Assembly (NCBI GenBank): GCA_027490195.1
Contig: JAIXYN010000055.1
Location: 31,700 to 95,699, forward strand
Source of the DNA: Verrucomicrobiaceae bacterium
GTDB taxonomy: Bacteria > Verrucomicrobiota > Verrucomicrobiia > Verrucomicrobiales > Verrucomicrobiaceae
Length of the DNA stretch: 64,000 bases
Direction of reading: 5' to 3'
Within the stretch, counting starts at the first letter, position 1. Each line of letters starts with the position of its first letter. The translations under genes and the position numbers were made by a program. Below are positions 1-7,714 of the stretch, one piece after another. Under the pieces are notes generated by a model that made no database searches, was not told the DNA's origin, and saw only the letters and a list, made by a program, of their open reading frames with translations.

Positions 1-32
1 AACACCACGATGAGAGCTGAACCGCGCTGCAA
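1..32 (-). CDS. gspK: Start of a GspK-like type II secretion minor pseudopilin (partial)
   Basis: Only the first eleven or so codons lie in the window; the gene continues past the left edge. Read on the minus strand from a TTG at 32-30, the translation is (M)QRGSALIVVL, which is the charged residue plus RGSAL-hydrophobic pattern typical of the N terminus of GspK minor pseudopilins. The position directly after gspE-F-G-H-I-J is exactly where gspK sits in type II secretion operons. An ATG at 40-38 is in another frame and gives no recognisable product. The start codon is uncertain because no ribosome binding site is visible. The call rests on gene order plus a very short peptide. Confidence 0.5.
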   Translation of the reverse strand, partial: MQRGSALIVV

Positions 33-148
33 AGACGCATGACGAAGGGTGGATGACGAAGGAATGACAAAGCCCGAATGACGAGCGTGGACTTCCTGAG
101 GAGCAGCGCTGCTCATCTTTCGGTCTTCGGTCATTGCAAGATCATGCG
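33..148. repeat. Short gap with imperfect TGACGAAG-type repeats and a 14-bp palindrome
   Basis: Between the gspJ stop and the gspK-like start there are three or four imperfect direct repeats of the form (A)ATGACGA(A/G)G within about 50 bp (roughly 39-90). They are followed by the perfect palindrome GAGCAGCGCTGCTC at 101-114. Similar TTCGTCATTC words in the opposite orientation occur in two other gaps of this window (38511-38532 and 41026-41034). No gene is seen here. The function is unknown; a dispersed intergenic repeat family is possible. Confidence 0.4.
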
Positions 149-829
149 TCATTGTGGAGGAGTAGCCTGGGGCGCGCTGGTGGGAACGCTGGTCTGAGCG
201 AGATCGTTCGCGATCCAAAAGATGTACTCGTGCTCACGCGGGTCGGCGGTGAAGGCAAACTTGAGCTTCATGAAGAGTGGCGGCTGCGACTGTTTTTTTG
301 GGTCCCAACTGGTGTACCATTTCTTTCCCTCCGGCTCATAGAACTGCCACTGCATCTGCTTGAGCCCTTCGAGGATCGGCAATTCGGCAATGAGGTTGAA
401 TTCATCCGGCGTGCGTGCCTTGGGGTTGAGCTTGAAGTGACGCACCATGAGGCTGAGATCCTTGGTCTCGCGATTGCGCACAACGCCGAACTCGACGGCG
501 TCGGCCAGCTTCAAATGACGCTCCCAGGCGAACGGCATATGGCCTCCTGCAATGAACAGATTGCCCGAGGCACCGCGTGCCACCTTCTCCAGCCCGGCGG
601 AGAGCTGGATGCCGGGGTCCATGCTTTCGAGATAGTCACGCCACTGGGTGACGAAGTTGCTGATGCGCGTCTCCGCCACACGAGCGGTGCTCATGGATTT
701 GCCCAACTGCATGGCGCCATTGGCCACGCCATAGACAGCGCTCAGAATGAAGCCGATGAGCGCCATGGCCATGATGACTTCGAGCAGCGTGAACGCGGCC
801 TTAGATCGGACTGTTGGGCGAATACACAT
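149..829 (-). CDS. gspJ: GspJ-like minor pseudopilin of the type II secretion system
   Basis: A 226-residue protein with a type III (prepilin) signal: a short basic leader followed by AFTLLEVIMAMALIGFILS, where the cleavage site is normally Gly/Ala before Phe and Glu is residue +5 of the mature protein. The leader residue here is Ala rather than the more usual Gly. In the family, GspJ sits in the minor pseudopilin tip complex (GspH-I-J-K) that caps the periplasmic pseudopilus. The gene overlaps the end of gspI by 29 nt, consistent with translational coupling. The assignment to J comes from order (after I, before K) and from its being the largest of the minor set here. The C terminus is Thr/Pro/Ala-rich. 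Confidence 0.75.
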   Translation of the reverse strand: MCIRPTVRSKAAFTLLEVIMAMALIGFILSAVYGVANGAMQLGKSMSTARVAETRISNFVTQWRDYLESMDPGIQLSAGLEKVARGASGNLFIAGGHMPFAWERHLKLADAVEFGVVRNRETKDLSLMVRHFKLNPKARTPDEFNLIAELPILEGLKQMQWQFYEPEGKKWYTSWDPKKQSQPPLFMKLKFAFTADPREHEYIFWIANDLAQTSVPTSAPQATPPQ

Positions 830-1214
830 AGGTTTCCATGCTGCGTTTCATGCGCCGCGTGCGCCCGTCATTGATCCATGCTTCGGCGCGGATGCGAAAC
901 ATGTGGTCGAGCTCGACCTTCTCTTTGTTGAAGAGTTTGACCCTCTCAATCGTGGCGATGGCGTCGATGTGGTCAGCGGTGGGATTGAAGGAAATGCTGG
1001 CCGCTTTGAACTCAGGCTGGTGTGCCACTTCGGCCAGTACGGACTCCAGCACACGCAGCACCTGAGCCTCCTGGCGTGCGGAGGTGGATGCCTTGGCGAT
1101 CTCCTCAATTGCACGCGTCATGCTGACGGCCACAAGAGAGAATAACGCAAGGGCGAGAATGATTTCGAACAAGGCGAAACCATGAGCAGATGAGGATGTG
1201 CGTGTGTGTTTCAT
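801..1214 (-). CDS. gspI: GspI-like minor pseudopilin
   Basis: A 137-residue protein whose N terminus carries the prepilin motif GFALFEIILALALFSLVAV, with the Gly-Phe cleavage site and Glu+5. This is followed by a soluble alpha/beta region without further membrane segments. The ATG at 1214 overlaps the TGA of the upstream gspH gene (ATGA), and the 3' end overlaps gspJ, so the three are very probably co-translated. GspI nucleates the pseudopilus tip in characterised type II systems. Identity as I is from its place in the operon; sequence similarity among minor pseudopilins is low, so H/I could be interchanged. Confidence 0.7.
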   Translation of the reverse strand: MKHTRTSSSAHGFALFEIILALALFSLVAVSMTRAIEEIAKASTSARQEAQVLRVLESVLAEVAHQPEFKAASISFNPTADHIDAIATIERVKLFNKEKVELDHMFRIRAEAWINDGRTRRMKRSMETYVYSPNSPI

Positions 1215-1711
1215 CCTTTGACCTGAATGGATTTGCGTTTCGCACAGGCGGTGAGCGGATCGAAACCGATCTCGATCAGTCCCGCTGGGCCAATGATGCG
1301 AACCTCGATGGGCTCGCAGATACCACTAGGGCTAAACTCCCAGGCCTCACCGCGACCGGGCTTGCGGAAAACTTTCTCCCCCACGCGGCGCACCTGCAGC
1401 ATGCCGCTGAATTCATCACTCGTGCCAAACGCACCAGCCGTAAGCTCCATACGCACCGCCTGCTGGGTGTTGAGCGCCTGCAGCATGTTTTGCCGGGCGG
1501 TGGTTTCAATCATGGCTGCCGCGCGCCGAAGTTTGTCTTCAGCGCGCACACCGGAGATGCTGACGGTGGCAATGCCAATGATCAACAGGGTGATCGACAT
1601 TGCGACAATGATCTCCAGCAAGGTAAAGCCTGCTGCGCGAGAATGACGAGAGCCACGCTGAGAGTTCAGCGTGGTTTGCACGGTCTTGGTAATGGACTGG
1701 CAGTTCGTCAT
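1211..1711 (-). CDS. gspH: GspH-like minor pseudopilin
   Basis: A prepilin-like protein with GFTLLEIIVAMSITLLIIGIA about 30 residues from the chosen start, preceded by a basic leader. The ATG at 1711 is chosen because it lies 13 nt after the gspG stop and has AAGGA about ten bases upstream. An earlier in-frame ATG at 1792 would overlap gspG by 68 nt and give an unusually long leader. The product from 1711 is 166 residues. The mature part has the Arg/Glu-rich alpha-helix followed by beta strands expected for the GspH fold. It probably forms part of the pseudopilus tip. Confidence 0.7.
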   Translation of the reverse strand: MTNCQSITKTVQTTLNSQRGSRHSRAAGFTLLEIIVAMSITLLIIGIATVSISGVRAEDKLRRAAAMIETTARQNMLQALNTQQAVRMELTAGAFGTSDEFSGMLQVRRVGEKVFRKPGRGEAWEFSPSGICEPIEVRIIGPAGLIEIGFDPLTACAKRKSIQVKG

Positions 1712-1724
1712 TCCGATTGAGTCC

Positions 1725-2162
1725 TTATTGTTCCCAACTGCCGATGTCGTCAGCATTGTCGGCGATGCCATCCGGACCGGCCGAATAGACATCGAAGCCG
1801 GTCTTATCCTTCACGCCGGGCCGGCGGTAGTGATAAGCGTTGCCCCACGGATCGATGGGCAGTTTTTTGAGCTTTGGACTCCAGCTTTGCGGAGTCGGGC
1901 GGCTCGTGGGCTTTTCAACAAGAGAGGAGAGTCCTTGTTCCGTCGTGGGCAGGAACATGTTGTCCACTTCATAGGCACGAAGCGCCGAGGAGATGCTGCT
2001 GATGTTGCCTTTCGTGGTGGTTTTTTTGCCACCTTCAAGTACACCGCCGAAATTGACGATGGCAGCGCCCACAAGGAGCGCGACGATGGCGAGAACGAGG
2101 ATCATCTCGACGAGGGTGAAGCCGGACGTCGGGAGGCGTGGTTGGGTTTGAGTGTGTTTCAT
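1725..2162 (-). CDS. gspG: GspG, major pseudopilin of type II secretion
   Basis: A 145-residue protein of typical GspG length. Residues 13-30 carry the prepilin motif (SGFTLVEMILVLAIVALLVG) cleaved and N-methylated by the prepilin peptidase. The body has the family landmarks: a linker with LPTTEQGLSSLVEKP, then DPWGNAYHYRRPG, and a C-terminal loop with SAGPDGIADNADDIGSW, the aspartate-rich calcium-binding segment of GspG. It polymerises into the periplasmic pseudopilus that pushes substrates through the outer-membrane secretin. It lies 27 nt after gspF, and its TAA is part of the region containing the next gene's ribosome binding site. Confidence 0.95.
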   Translation of the reverse strand: MKHTQTQPRLPTSGFTLVEMILVLAIVALLVGAAIVNFGGVLEGGKKTTTKGNISSISSALRAYEVDNMFLPTTEQGLSSLVEKPTSRPTPQSWSPKLKKLPIDPWGNAYHYRRPGVKDKTGFDVYSAGPDGIADNADDIGSWEQ

Positions 2163-2189
2163 GAGGATGTGAGGATGAGAACCGGGCGG

Positions 2190-3443
2190 CTATTTGTTGA
2201 TGCTGGAAATGGTCTGGAAAATGGTGGTCATCATGAGGTAGGCCATGAGGCCGACCATGCCTGCCATGAGGCAGACGATGAGGGGCTGGATAAGCGCGGC
2301 GAGCGTGTCGATCTTCTTGCTGAGCTCACGGTCAAAACGCTCTGCGGCACGAGTGAGTGCCGCGGGCATGTCGCCGGTTTGCTCTCCCACGTTTACCATA
2401 TCGATGAGCAGCGGCGGGAACTGAGCGCTGCGGTCAAGCGCGCGGGAAAGTGCGACGCCTTCGCCCACGTTGTGCATGACGCTTTCGAAGCCCTGCTGCA
2501 GGTAAGGATTGTCGATGGCCTGGTGGGTGAGCTGCATGGCCTGTACCATGGTGAGCCCGTTGCCGAGGAGATTGGCCATGGTCTCAAGGAACTGGACGTA
2601 GAAGCGCGCGCGGAAGATGCCACCAAAGAGCGGCAGGCGCAGTTTAAAATGCGCCCATGGAATGGCCGACTCGGGGCGCGCAACCCACGCCTTGCCGACA
2701 ATGTAGGTGGCGATACCGCCGAGGATAAGCATCCACCAGGAGGCCTTGAAGGTGTCGCTGACCTTCAGAATGATCTGCGCGGCGAATGGCAAAGAGCCAC
2801 CGGTCGAATCGAGCATTTCCGTGAGTTTCGGAATGAGATAGACGACGAACAGCAAGGTGACGGCGACAGCAGCGACGATGAGGAAAGCCGGATAGAGCAA
2901 CGCGGAGAGCACCTTGGACTTCAGCGCCTGCAAGGAGCGCATGTACTGCGCCTGACGCTTCAAGATGGTGCTCAGCGAACCGCTGGCTTCACCTGCCGAG
3001 ACGAGCGCACAGAAGAGCTTGCCAAAGCTGGGGCTGGTGGCAGCGATGGCTTTTGAGAAGGCCATGCCGTCACGCACTTTGCCACGCAAGACGGTGGCGA
3101 GTGTTTTGATGCCGGAGAGTTCGCGACGGCGCTCCATGGTGGCGAGCGCAGGCTCAAGCTGAATGCCAGCGCCGACGAGATCTGAGAGTTCCTCAATAAA
3201 GAGCACGACCTGCGGGAGCTTGAGCTTGATGGGGCCACCTGGGATCGTTTCGGCAGCCTTCGCGCTCTGCTTGGCCTTGGTGGTGTTGCTGGCCAGCACT
3301 TTGTCTTCGCCCGCAAGTTCCAGCTTGATGGGCTGAATTTTCTTTTTGCCCAGCAGTGCAAACGCCTCGCTGCGATCCGACGCAGAGAGTTCCCCGGTGA
3401 TGACACCGGAAGGACCGTGAGCGCTGTAAACGAAGGTGGGCAT
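2190..3443 (-). CDS. gspF: GspF, inner-membrane platform protein of type II secretion
   Basis: A 417-residue protein of the GspF/PilC family. It has two homologous cytoplasmic T2SSF domains, each ending in membrane segments: about residues 185-210 (LYPAFLIVAAVAVTLLFVVY), 245-263, and 385-412. Recognisable family signatures include ALVSAGEASGSL in the first domain and VGEQTGDMPAAL in the second. In the family GspF forms the inner-membrane platform that couples the GspE ATPase to pseudopilus assembly. It begins 3 nt after the gspE stop. The N-terminal linker of about 60 residues between the start and the first domain is Lys/Ala-rich. Confidence 0.95.
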   Translation of the reverse strand: MPTFVYSAHGPSGVITGELSASDRSEAFALLGKKKIQPIKLELAGEDKVLASNTTKAKQSAKAAETIPGGPIKLKLPQVVLFIEELSDLVGAGIQLEPALATMERRRELSGIKTLATVLRGKVRDGMAFSKAIAATSPSFGKLFCALVSAGEASGSLSTILKRQAQYMRSLQALKSKVLSALLYPAFLIVAAVAVTLLFVVYLIPKLTEMLDSTGGSLPFAAQIILKVSDTFKASWWMLILGGIATYIVGKAWVARPESAIPWAHFKLRLPLFGGIFRARFYVQFLETMANLLGNGLTMVQAMQLTHQAIDNPYLQQGFESVMHNVGEGVALSRALDRSAQFPPLLIDMVNVGEQTGDMPAALTRAAERFDRELSKKIDTLAALIQPLIVCLMAGMVGLMAYLMMTTIFQTISSINK

Positions 3444-3446
3444 GAG

Positions 3447-5216
3447 TTAGGCGGCTAAACGAGAGGAAGGCATGGTGGTCGTTTGCGGGGCGTGATTGCG
3501 ATCGCTGGCGGCAGTGACGCTGAGGACTTCTTCGATGGTGGTTTCACCACTGAGCACTTTCTGGAAGCCGTAGCCGCGCATGGGGATGTAACCGTCCTTG
3601 AGCGCCTGCTTGTGAAACTCAGCAGGATGCGCACGGCTGTTGATGAGATGCTGCAGTGCGTGAGTGACGAGGCAAACCTCATAGATGGAAAGACGGCCCT
3701 GGAAGCCGCTGCCACGGCAGGACTCACAGCCCACCCCACGCATGATTTTGCCGGGCAGATGAGACGGAAAGCCGATGGACTTGAGATAGCTCTCCTCCAC
3801 CTCGGTGGGGGTTTTGCACAAGGGGCAAAGTTTGCGCACGAGACGCTGGGCAAAGAAGGCACGCACGGCGCTGGAAACGAGGAAGGGCTCCACGCCCATG
3901 TCGATGAGACGCGTGATGCCGCCGATGGCGTCATTTGTATGCAGCGTGCTGAAGACCAGATGGCCGGTGAGTGCAGCGCGCACGGCGATCTCGGTGGTTT
4001 CAAGGTCGCGCATTTCCCCGATCATCACCACGTTCGGGTCGCCACGCAGAATGCTGCGCAGACCGGCACCGAAGGTGAGGCCGATCTCGGGCTTCACGGC
4101 GATCTGCACGATGCCGGGCATCTTGTACTCCACAGGATCTTCAATGGTGACGATGCGGCGGTGCGTCTGGTTAAGATCGGTGAGGAAGGCGTAGAGCGTG
4201 GTCGATTTACCGCTGCCAGTGGGGCCGGTGATGAGGATGATGCCGTTGGGAAGTTTCAGCAATTCATCGACGACGGGACGAATGTTGTCGGTCAGGCCAA
4301 GGCGATTCACGGTGACCTGCTGCTGCGCGAGGAGACGCAGGCTGACGCTTTCGCCTTCTACCGATGGAATGGTGGCTACACGCACGTCGATGGAGAGGCC
4401 ATCGAGCTCGAGGCCAATGCGGCCGTCTTGTGGCAGACGCTTCTCGGCGATGTCGAGCCGTGCCATGATCTTGAGTCGGGCAATGACGGAAGCTTGAAGT
4501 GACTTGATGTTCTCAGGCACTGCCAGTTCTTCGAGGCGGCCGTCAATGCGGTAGCGAATGCGCAGGCGATCCTGCTGCGGCTCGACGTGGATATCCGTGG
4601 CGCGTTGTTCGAGACCACGACGGAGGATTTGATTCACGAAGCGAACCACCGAGGCTTCTTCGTCTTCAGGCTCATCGAGCACAGTGACTTCATCCTTCAA
4701 ATCTTCCGCACCCCAGTCTGCACGACCACGCAAAATCTTTTCAAAGGTGTCTGCACCGAGGCCGTAGAGCTTTTGCAGGCCTTCGACAATGCGGGTGCGC
4801 TGCCCTACGTGCCAGACCACCGGCATCGATAAACTCGCGGCCACGCGCTGATGAGCCACAAGGCTGAGCGGATCAAACGTAGCAATGTGCAAGGTGCGCT
4901 CCGGCTCCATGCCTTCGTCACTTTTCGTTTCTTCGGTGAACACAGGCAGCAAGCGATGACGCAGAGCGATCTCCGCTGGCAGCATGCGGCGCATCCCCTG
5001 CTCTGTCGGCTGGTCTTCATCCTTCGGCTCCCACCATGGCAAGTTGAGCGTTTTGGCCAAGGCCGTCAGGAAATCGCGCTCGCGTACGCCCTCGCAATCC
5101 AGCACGGCATCCACAAAGGATGTTTGATTGAAGCACGCTTCTTCCACCGCCTGCCGCACAGCAGGAAGATCGGAACAACCCGAGTCTTGGAGGATCTTAT
5201 CGATGAGTGGAAGCAT
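3447..5216 (-). CDS. gspE: GspE, type II secretion assembly ATPase
   Basis: A 589-residue hexameric secretion ATPase. An N-terminal MshEN-type domain (about 1-150) precedes the catalytic core. The core contains the Walker A sequence GPTGSGKSTTLYA near residue 332, an Asp box, the Walker B region with DPNVVMIGEMRD, and the His box TGHLVFSTLHTND. A four-cysteine zinc motif (CPLC...CESC) follows, as in GspE/PilB. It powers pseudopilus polymerisation from the cytoplasm. It is the first gene of the operon, with a plausible promoter 40-65 nt upstream. The C-terminal 30 residues are low-complexity. A PilB role (type IV pili) is possible by sequence, but the GspG-H-I-J genes after it favour type II secretion. 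Confidence 0.95.
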   Translation of the reverse strand: MLPLIDKILQDSGCSDLPAVRQAVEEACFNQTSFVDAVLDCEGVRERDFLTALAKTLNLPWWEPKDEDQPTEQGMRRMLPAEIALRHRLLPVFTEETKSDEGMEPERTLHIATFDPLSLVAHQRVAASLSMPVVWHVGQRTRIVEGLQKLYGLGADTFEKILRGRADWGAEDLKDEVTVLDEPEDEEASVVRFVNQILRRGLEQRATDIHVEPQQDRLRIRYRIDGRLEELAVPENIKSLQASVIARLKIMARLDIAEKRLPQDGRIGLELDGLSIDVRVATIPSVEGESVSLRLLAQQQVTVNRLGLTDNIRPVVDELLKLPNGIILITGPTGSGKSTTLYAFLTDLNQTHRRIVTIEDPVEYKMPGIVQIAVKPEIGLTFGAGLRSILRGDPNVVMIGEMRDLETTEIAVRAALTGHLVFSTLHTNDAIGGITRLIDMGVEPFLVSSAVRAFFAQRLVRKLCPLCKTPTEVEESYLKSIGFPSHLPGKIMRGVGCESCRGSGFQGRLSIYEVCLVTHALQHLINSRAHPAEFHKQALKDGYIPMRGYGFQKVLSGETTIEEVLSVTAASDRNHAPQTTTMPSSRLAA

Positions 5217-5253
5217 GAGAACTGGACGGCTCAGAATCGCCTTATAATAACAT

Positions 5254-5282
5254 ATAATTATGGTTTTTCATAAAATTGGCAA
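5254..5282 (-). promoter_or_regulatory. Candidate sigma-70 promoter of the gsp operon
   Basis: On the minus strand TTGCCA (5282-5277) is followed after exactly 17 nt by AATTAT (5259-5254), about 38 nt before the gspE start codon. The segment is strikingly AT-rich compared with its surroundings. The -35 match is good, the -10 moderate; neighbouring TATTAT and TATAAG words could serve as alternatives. No operator-like repeat is visible. Confidence 0.4.
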
Positions 5283-5375
5283 GCTTTTAATACATCCAAA
5301 CCATTCGGAGAGCCGAAAAGATGTGGTAACCCACCCCCCTTGTCTGCACCACTAGGGATACCAACCCTGTCCCGC

Positions 5376-5396
5376 CCGCTGCTTATTTAGCAGCGG
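5376..5396. other. Hairpin straddling the stop codon of the thioredoxin-like gene
   Basis: CCGCTGCT-TATTT-AGCAGCGG forms an 8-bp stem with a 5-nt loop, and the TAA stop of the 5383-6435 gene lies in it. There is no T-run after the stem in either direction, so it is not a textbook intrinsic terminator. It may protect the 3' end or separate this unit from the gsp operon. Confidence 0.3.
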
Positions 5397-6435
5397 ATAT
5401 TTGAGCCACCATTGCATCCAAAGACCCGTTCTTGATCGCGATCACCCCCTTGGGGTCGATGAGATAGAGGGTGGGAAAGTTGCGCAGGTTGTAGAGGGTG
5501 GTGTTGGGGCCGCTACTGGTGTTGTCGAGTACGTTGCGGAAGCCGACGCGGTAATCGGCGAGCGCTTTTTTGGCTTCGGTCTCGATGTCCGTGTTCACGC
5601 CGATCACGACGGCGTTTTTGTCCTTGAGCTGTTCAGCGGCCTGGTTCATCAGCGGCAGGGTTCCGTGGCAGGCGTGGCACCAGCCGCCCCAGAAAATGAC
5701 GATGACGTATTTGCCGCGGTAGTCGCTGAGCTTGAAGGCTACGCCGTCGGCATCCTTGCCCTCGATCTCCGGCGCTTCGCACCCGACCTGCAGGCTGGTC
5801 ATCTCAAAGAACATTTTAGCGACTGTATCCGAAAGCTTGAAGCCCTGAATGGTCACGTCTTCATAATCAGCGTAAAGCTGCTGAAAGCACTCAAGTGCCT
5901 TGCTCTTCGAGGCAGCGGCGGAGACGCGGTCGGCAGAAGCGTCGAAGTTTTTGAAGTGGATGGCACCGAGGGCGTAGAGCGCCGCAGCTTTTTCTTCACG
6001 GTGCGTGTTCTTTTCGATCACTGCCTTGAGCACCGGCTCCGCAGGCAGGCCGTGGTATTCCAGTTGCTTCACCGCTTCGGCGATGCCCGCACGATCCGAA
6101 AAGGTGGTGCCGAGCATCTTTAGCGCTTCCTGGCCTTCGGGAAAACCTGCGGCACCCGTCACGAGCCAATTCACACCTTTCACCACATCTGGCTGGTCCA
6201 GGTTTGTCTGCACCAGTTTCATCATCTTCGTGGCATAGGGGCCGGCGCTGGGAATGCTGGCGCGAAACTTGTTCTTTTCCTCTTCGGTGGCCGCAGCGAT
6301 GAGCTTCTGTGTGTTGGCGCGCACCGAGTTTTCGTATTCATCAATGATCGCGCGAATCTCCGTGGCCAGTGGTGAGGCGGGAGCCTGAGCCAGGATGGTG
6401 ACGGTGGACAAGAGCAGGAGGACGATGGCTTTCAT
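5383..6435 (-). CDS. Exported TlpA-like thioredoxin-fold protein
   Basis: A 350-residue protein with a cleavable signal peptide (about residues 1-18, MKAIVLLLLSTVTILAQA). An alpha-helical N-terminal region (about 20-210) precedes a C-terminal redoxin domain of the TlpA/AhpC-TSA type. The domain has the typical VGCEAPEIEGKDADG start, LSDYRGKYVIVIFWGGWC, and the redox pair in W252-C253-H-A-C256. The cis-proline loop is NFPTLYLID. In the family such proteins reduce or shuffle disulfides, or act as peroxidases, in the envelope. The helical N-terminal half is typical of large verrucomicrobial and planctomycete TlpA proteins; its partner is unknown. It follows the CAP-domain gene by 6 nt, so the two are probably co-transcribed. 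Confidence 0.85.
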   Translation of the reverse strand: MKAIVLLLLSTVTILAQAPASPLATEIRAIIDEYENSVRANTQKLIAAATEEEKNKFRASIPSAGPYATKMMKLVQTNLDQPDVVKGVNWLVTGAAGFPEGQEALKMLGTTFSDRAGIAEAVKQLEYHGLPAEPVLKAVIEKNTHREEKAAALYALGAIHFKNFDASADRVSAAASKSKALECFQQLYADYEDVTIQGFKLSDTVAKMFFEMTSLQVGCEAPEIEGKDADGVAFKLSDYRGKYVIVIFWGGWCHACHGTLPLMNQAAEQLKDKNAVVIGVNTDIETEAKKALADYRVGFRNVLDNTSSGPNTTLYNLRNFPTLYLIDPKGVIAIKNGSLDAMVAQISAAK

Positions 6436-6441
6436 GGTGAA

Positions 6442-7590
6442 TCAGCAAAGATCATGACGTGAGCGGAACCCGAGCAGCGACAGGCCTGCGAAGAGGCATA
6501 GCAGAAGACTTCCCGGCTCAGGAACAACGGCGAACGACTGGTAGACATTGTCATACACAAGCACTGGGACGCCGTAGTTTTCTGTATGCTCGGTGAGCGT
6601 GAAGGTCCTGGCAGCAAGGCCGGTGTCGGGAGCTTCCACGCGATAGACCACACCATCGGTCAGACCGGTGAGCGCAATATTGAATCCGCCGGCGCTATTG
6701 CTGAATCCGCTGGCCACGAGGATGCCAGTGAGGTCGTTGTAAACATGGATCGCCTCTCCTGCCAGTCCTTCTCCTGGCGTGTAAAAGGCATCTGCTAGAA
6801 GGGTGTCCTGATAAACTGATCCCGTCAAAATGGCATCTGAAAAGTATGTGGTGCCATCAAAGCGAAACTGCGAGGCCAGATGCTCGGTGATGACGTAAGG
6901 TCCGATGGCTGTGGCATTGCTCCCAGGAATCGAGATGTTTTGGAAACCGATGCCAATTTCCTTCATGCTCGAATTCAGCAGCAAATCGCGGTGACCGGCT
7001 GGGCTCTGAATGCCGTTACCGTAGCCGGCGGTGACTCCATTGCCATCTCCCCAGTCAACCACAAATGCGGCATGGGAATGAAAGGGCGACTGCGCCGCAG
7101 CAAAAAGATTTTCGCCCGCCTCCAGCCAGTTGGCACTGTAGCCGCCATTGGTAATGCGCTGGTCAAGAGCCAAGCCGTCCAAAGAGTGCGCCTGCTGATC
7201 GGCAGTCACCATCAGGTTGGAATACGTGGTGGCTGAGACATTCAAAGCACCGTTCCAAGCCAGCGGTGGCGCTCCAGTGAGAGTGGAAAATTGCGAGGCT
7301 AGATCCGTAGCACTGGTGCCAAAAAAATTCAACGCATAGGCGATGCTGGGATCGTTCGACTTGACTCCGGCCCATACTCCTGGGGACGAAAAGTTGACCA
7401 ATTTACTTAGCTCCCCTTGGGGATCACTGCGGAATCGATTGGTCAATTCCAACATGTACTGTTGCTCTGCCGTGGGATCATTTGCCGATGCCTTGCTGGA
7501 CAGCAACAGCCCGGCGGCAAGGATGCCCGCGCCACACCTTTGCCAGAGGCAGCGGCAGGTCTTGATCAATACTGGGGCAGAATGATTCAC
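6442..7590 (-). CDS. CAP/SCP-domain secreted protein with PEP-CTERM sorting signal
   Basis: A 382-residue exported protein. A signal peptide (about 1-36) is followed by a CAP (cysteine-rich secretory protein/PR-1-like) domain, about 40-230. The domain is recognisable from TNRFRSDP, LAWNGALNVSATTYSNLM, the HS of QAHSLDG, AGENLF and GHRDLLLNSSMKEIGIGF. A beta-rich domain precedes the C terminus, which ends in VVPEPGSLLLCLFAGLSLLGF followed by RSRH. That is a PEP-CTERM tripartite signal processed by exosortase in systems of this kind. The first in-frame start is GTG at 7590, with AAGAGGA abutting it; a TTG at codon 8 is an alternative. A TATAAT lies about 20 nt upstream on the minus strand. The target of the CAP domain is unknown. 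Confidence 0.85.
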   Translation of the reverse strand: MNHSAPVLIKTCRCLWQRCGAGILAAGLLLSSKASANDPTAEQQYMLELTNRFRSDPQGELSKLVNFSSPGVWAGVKSNDPSIAYALNFFGTSATDLASQFSTLTGAPPLAWNGALNVSATTYSNLMVTADQQAHSLDGLALDQRITNGGYSANWLEAGENLFAAAQSPFHSHAAFVVDWGDGNGVTAGYGNGIQSPAGHRDLLLNSSMKEIGIGFQNISIPGSNATAIGPYVITEHLASQFRFDGTTYFSDAILTGSVYQDTLLADAFYTPGEGLAGEAIHVYNDLTGILVASGFSNSAGGFNIALTGLTDGVVYRVEAPDTGLAARTFTLTEHTENYGVPVLVYDNVYQSFAVVPEPGSLLLCLFAGLSLLGFRSRHDLC

Positions 7591-7657
7591 TCCTCTTAAC
7601 TTATGGTAATTATATTAATCTGCCAAGCCTGATTCATTCAGAGCCGTGCGAATCGTC

Positions 7658-7674
7658 ACTTTGCACCACAAAGT
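7658..7674. promoter_or_regulatory. Operator-like palindrome, copy 1 (ACTTTG-N5-CAAAGT)
   Basis: A perfect inverted repeat ACTTTG-CACCA-CAAAGT in the divergent region between the CAP-domain gene and the membrane-protein gene. Two related copies lie at 7689-7709 and 8692-8708. All three have the same half-site and the same 5-nt spacer, which points to a dimeric DNA-binding protein. The nearest candidate is the winged-helix regulator at 8368-8670. Confidence 0.65.
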
Positions 7675-7688
7675 TTTACTTGCGCCAA

Positions 7689-7709
7689 TCACTTTGGCGC
7701 GCAAAGTGA
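7689..7709. promoter_or_regulatory. Operator-like palindrome, copy 2, best match
   Basis: TCACTTTG-GCGCG-CAAAGTGA is an 8-bp perfect inverted repeat with a 5-nt spacer, ending only 5 nt before the ATG at 7715. The centre-to-centre distance from copy 1 is 33 bp, about three helical turns, which would put both sites on one face of the DNA. Its place at the start codon suggests repression of the membrane-protein/regulator operon. Confidence 0.7.
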
Positions 7710-7714
7710 CTCGC

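Noticed and set aside
101..114. Perfect palindrome GAGCAGCGCTGCTC as an operator
   Set aside because: A single copy with no gene start next to it in a fitting position; short GC-rich palindromes are common by chance in this genome.
1671..3056. A long plus-strand open frame (461 codons) antisense to gspG and gspF
   Set aside because: It has the His/Gly/Asp/Glu-rich composition typical of the antisense of a hydrophobic high-GC gene, has no domain, and the minus-strand genes are clear.
7646..7714. An earlier GTG start for the membrane protein
   Set aside because: It would put both operator palindromes within the coding region; the ATG at 7715 gives the conventional N terminus.
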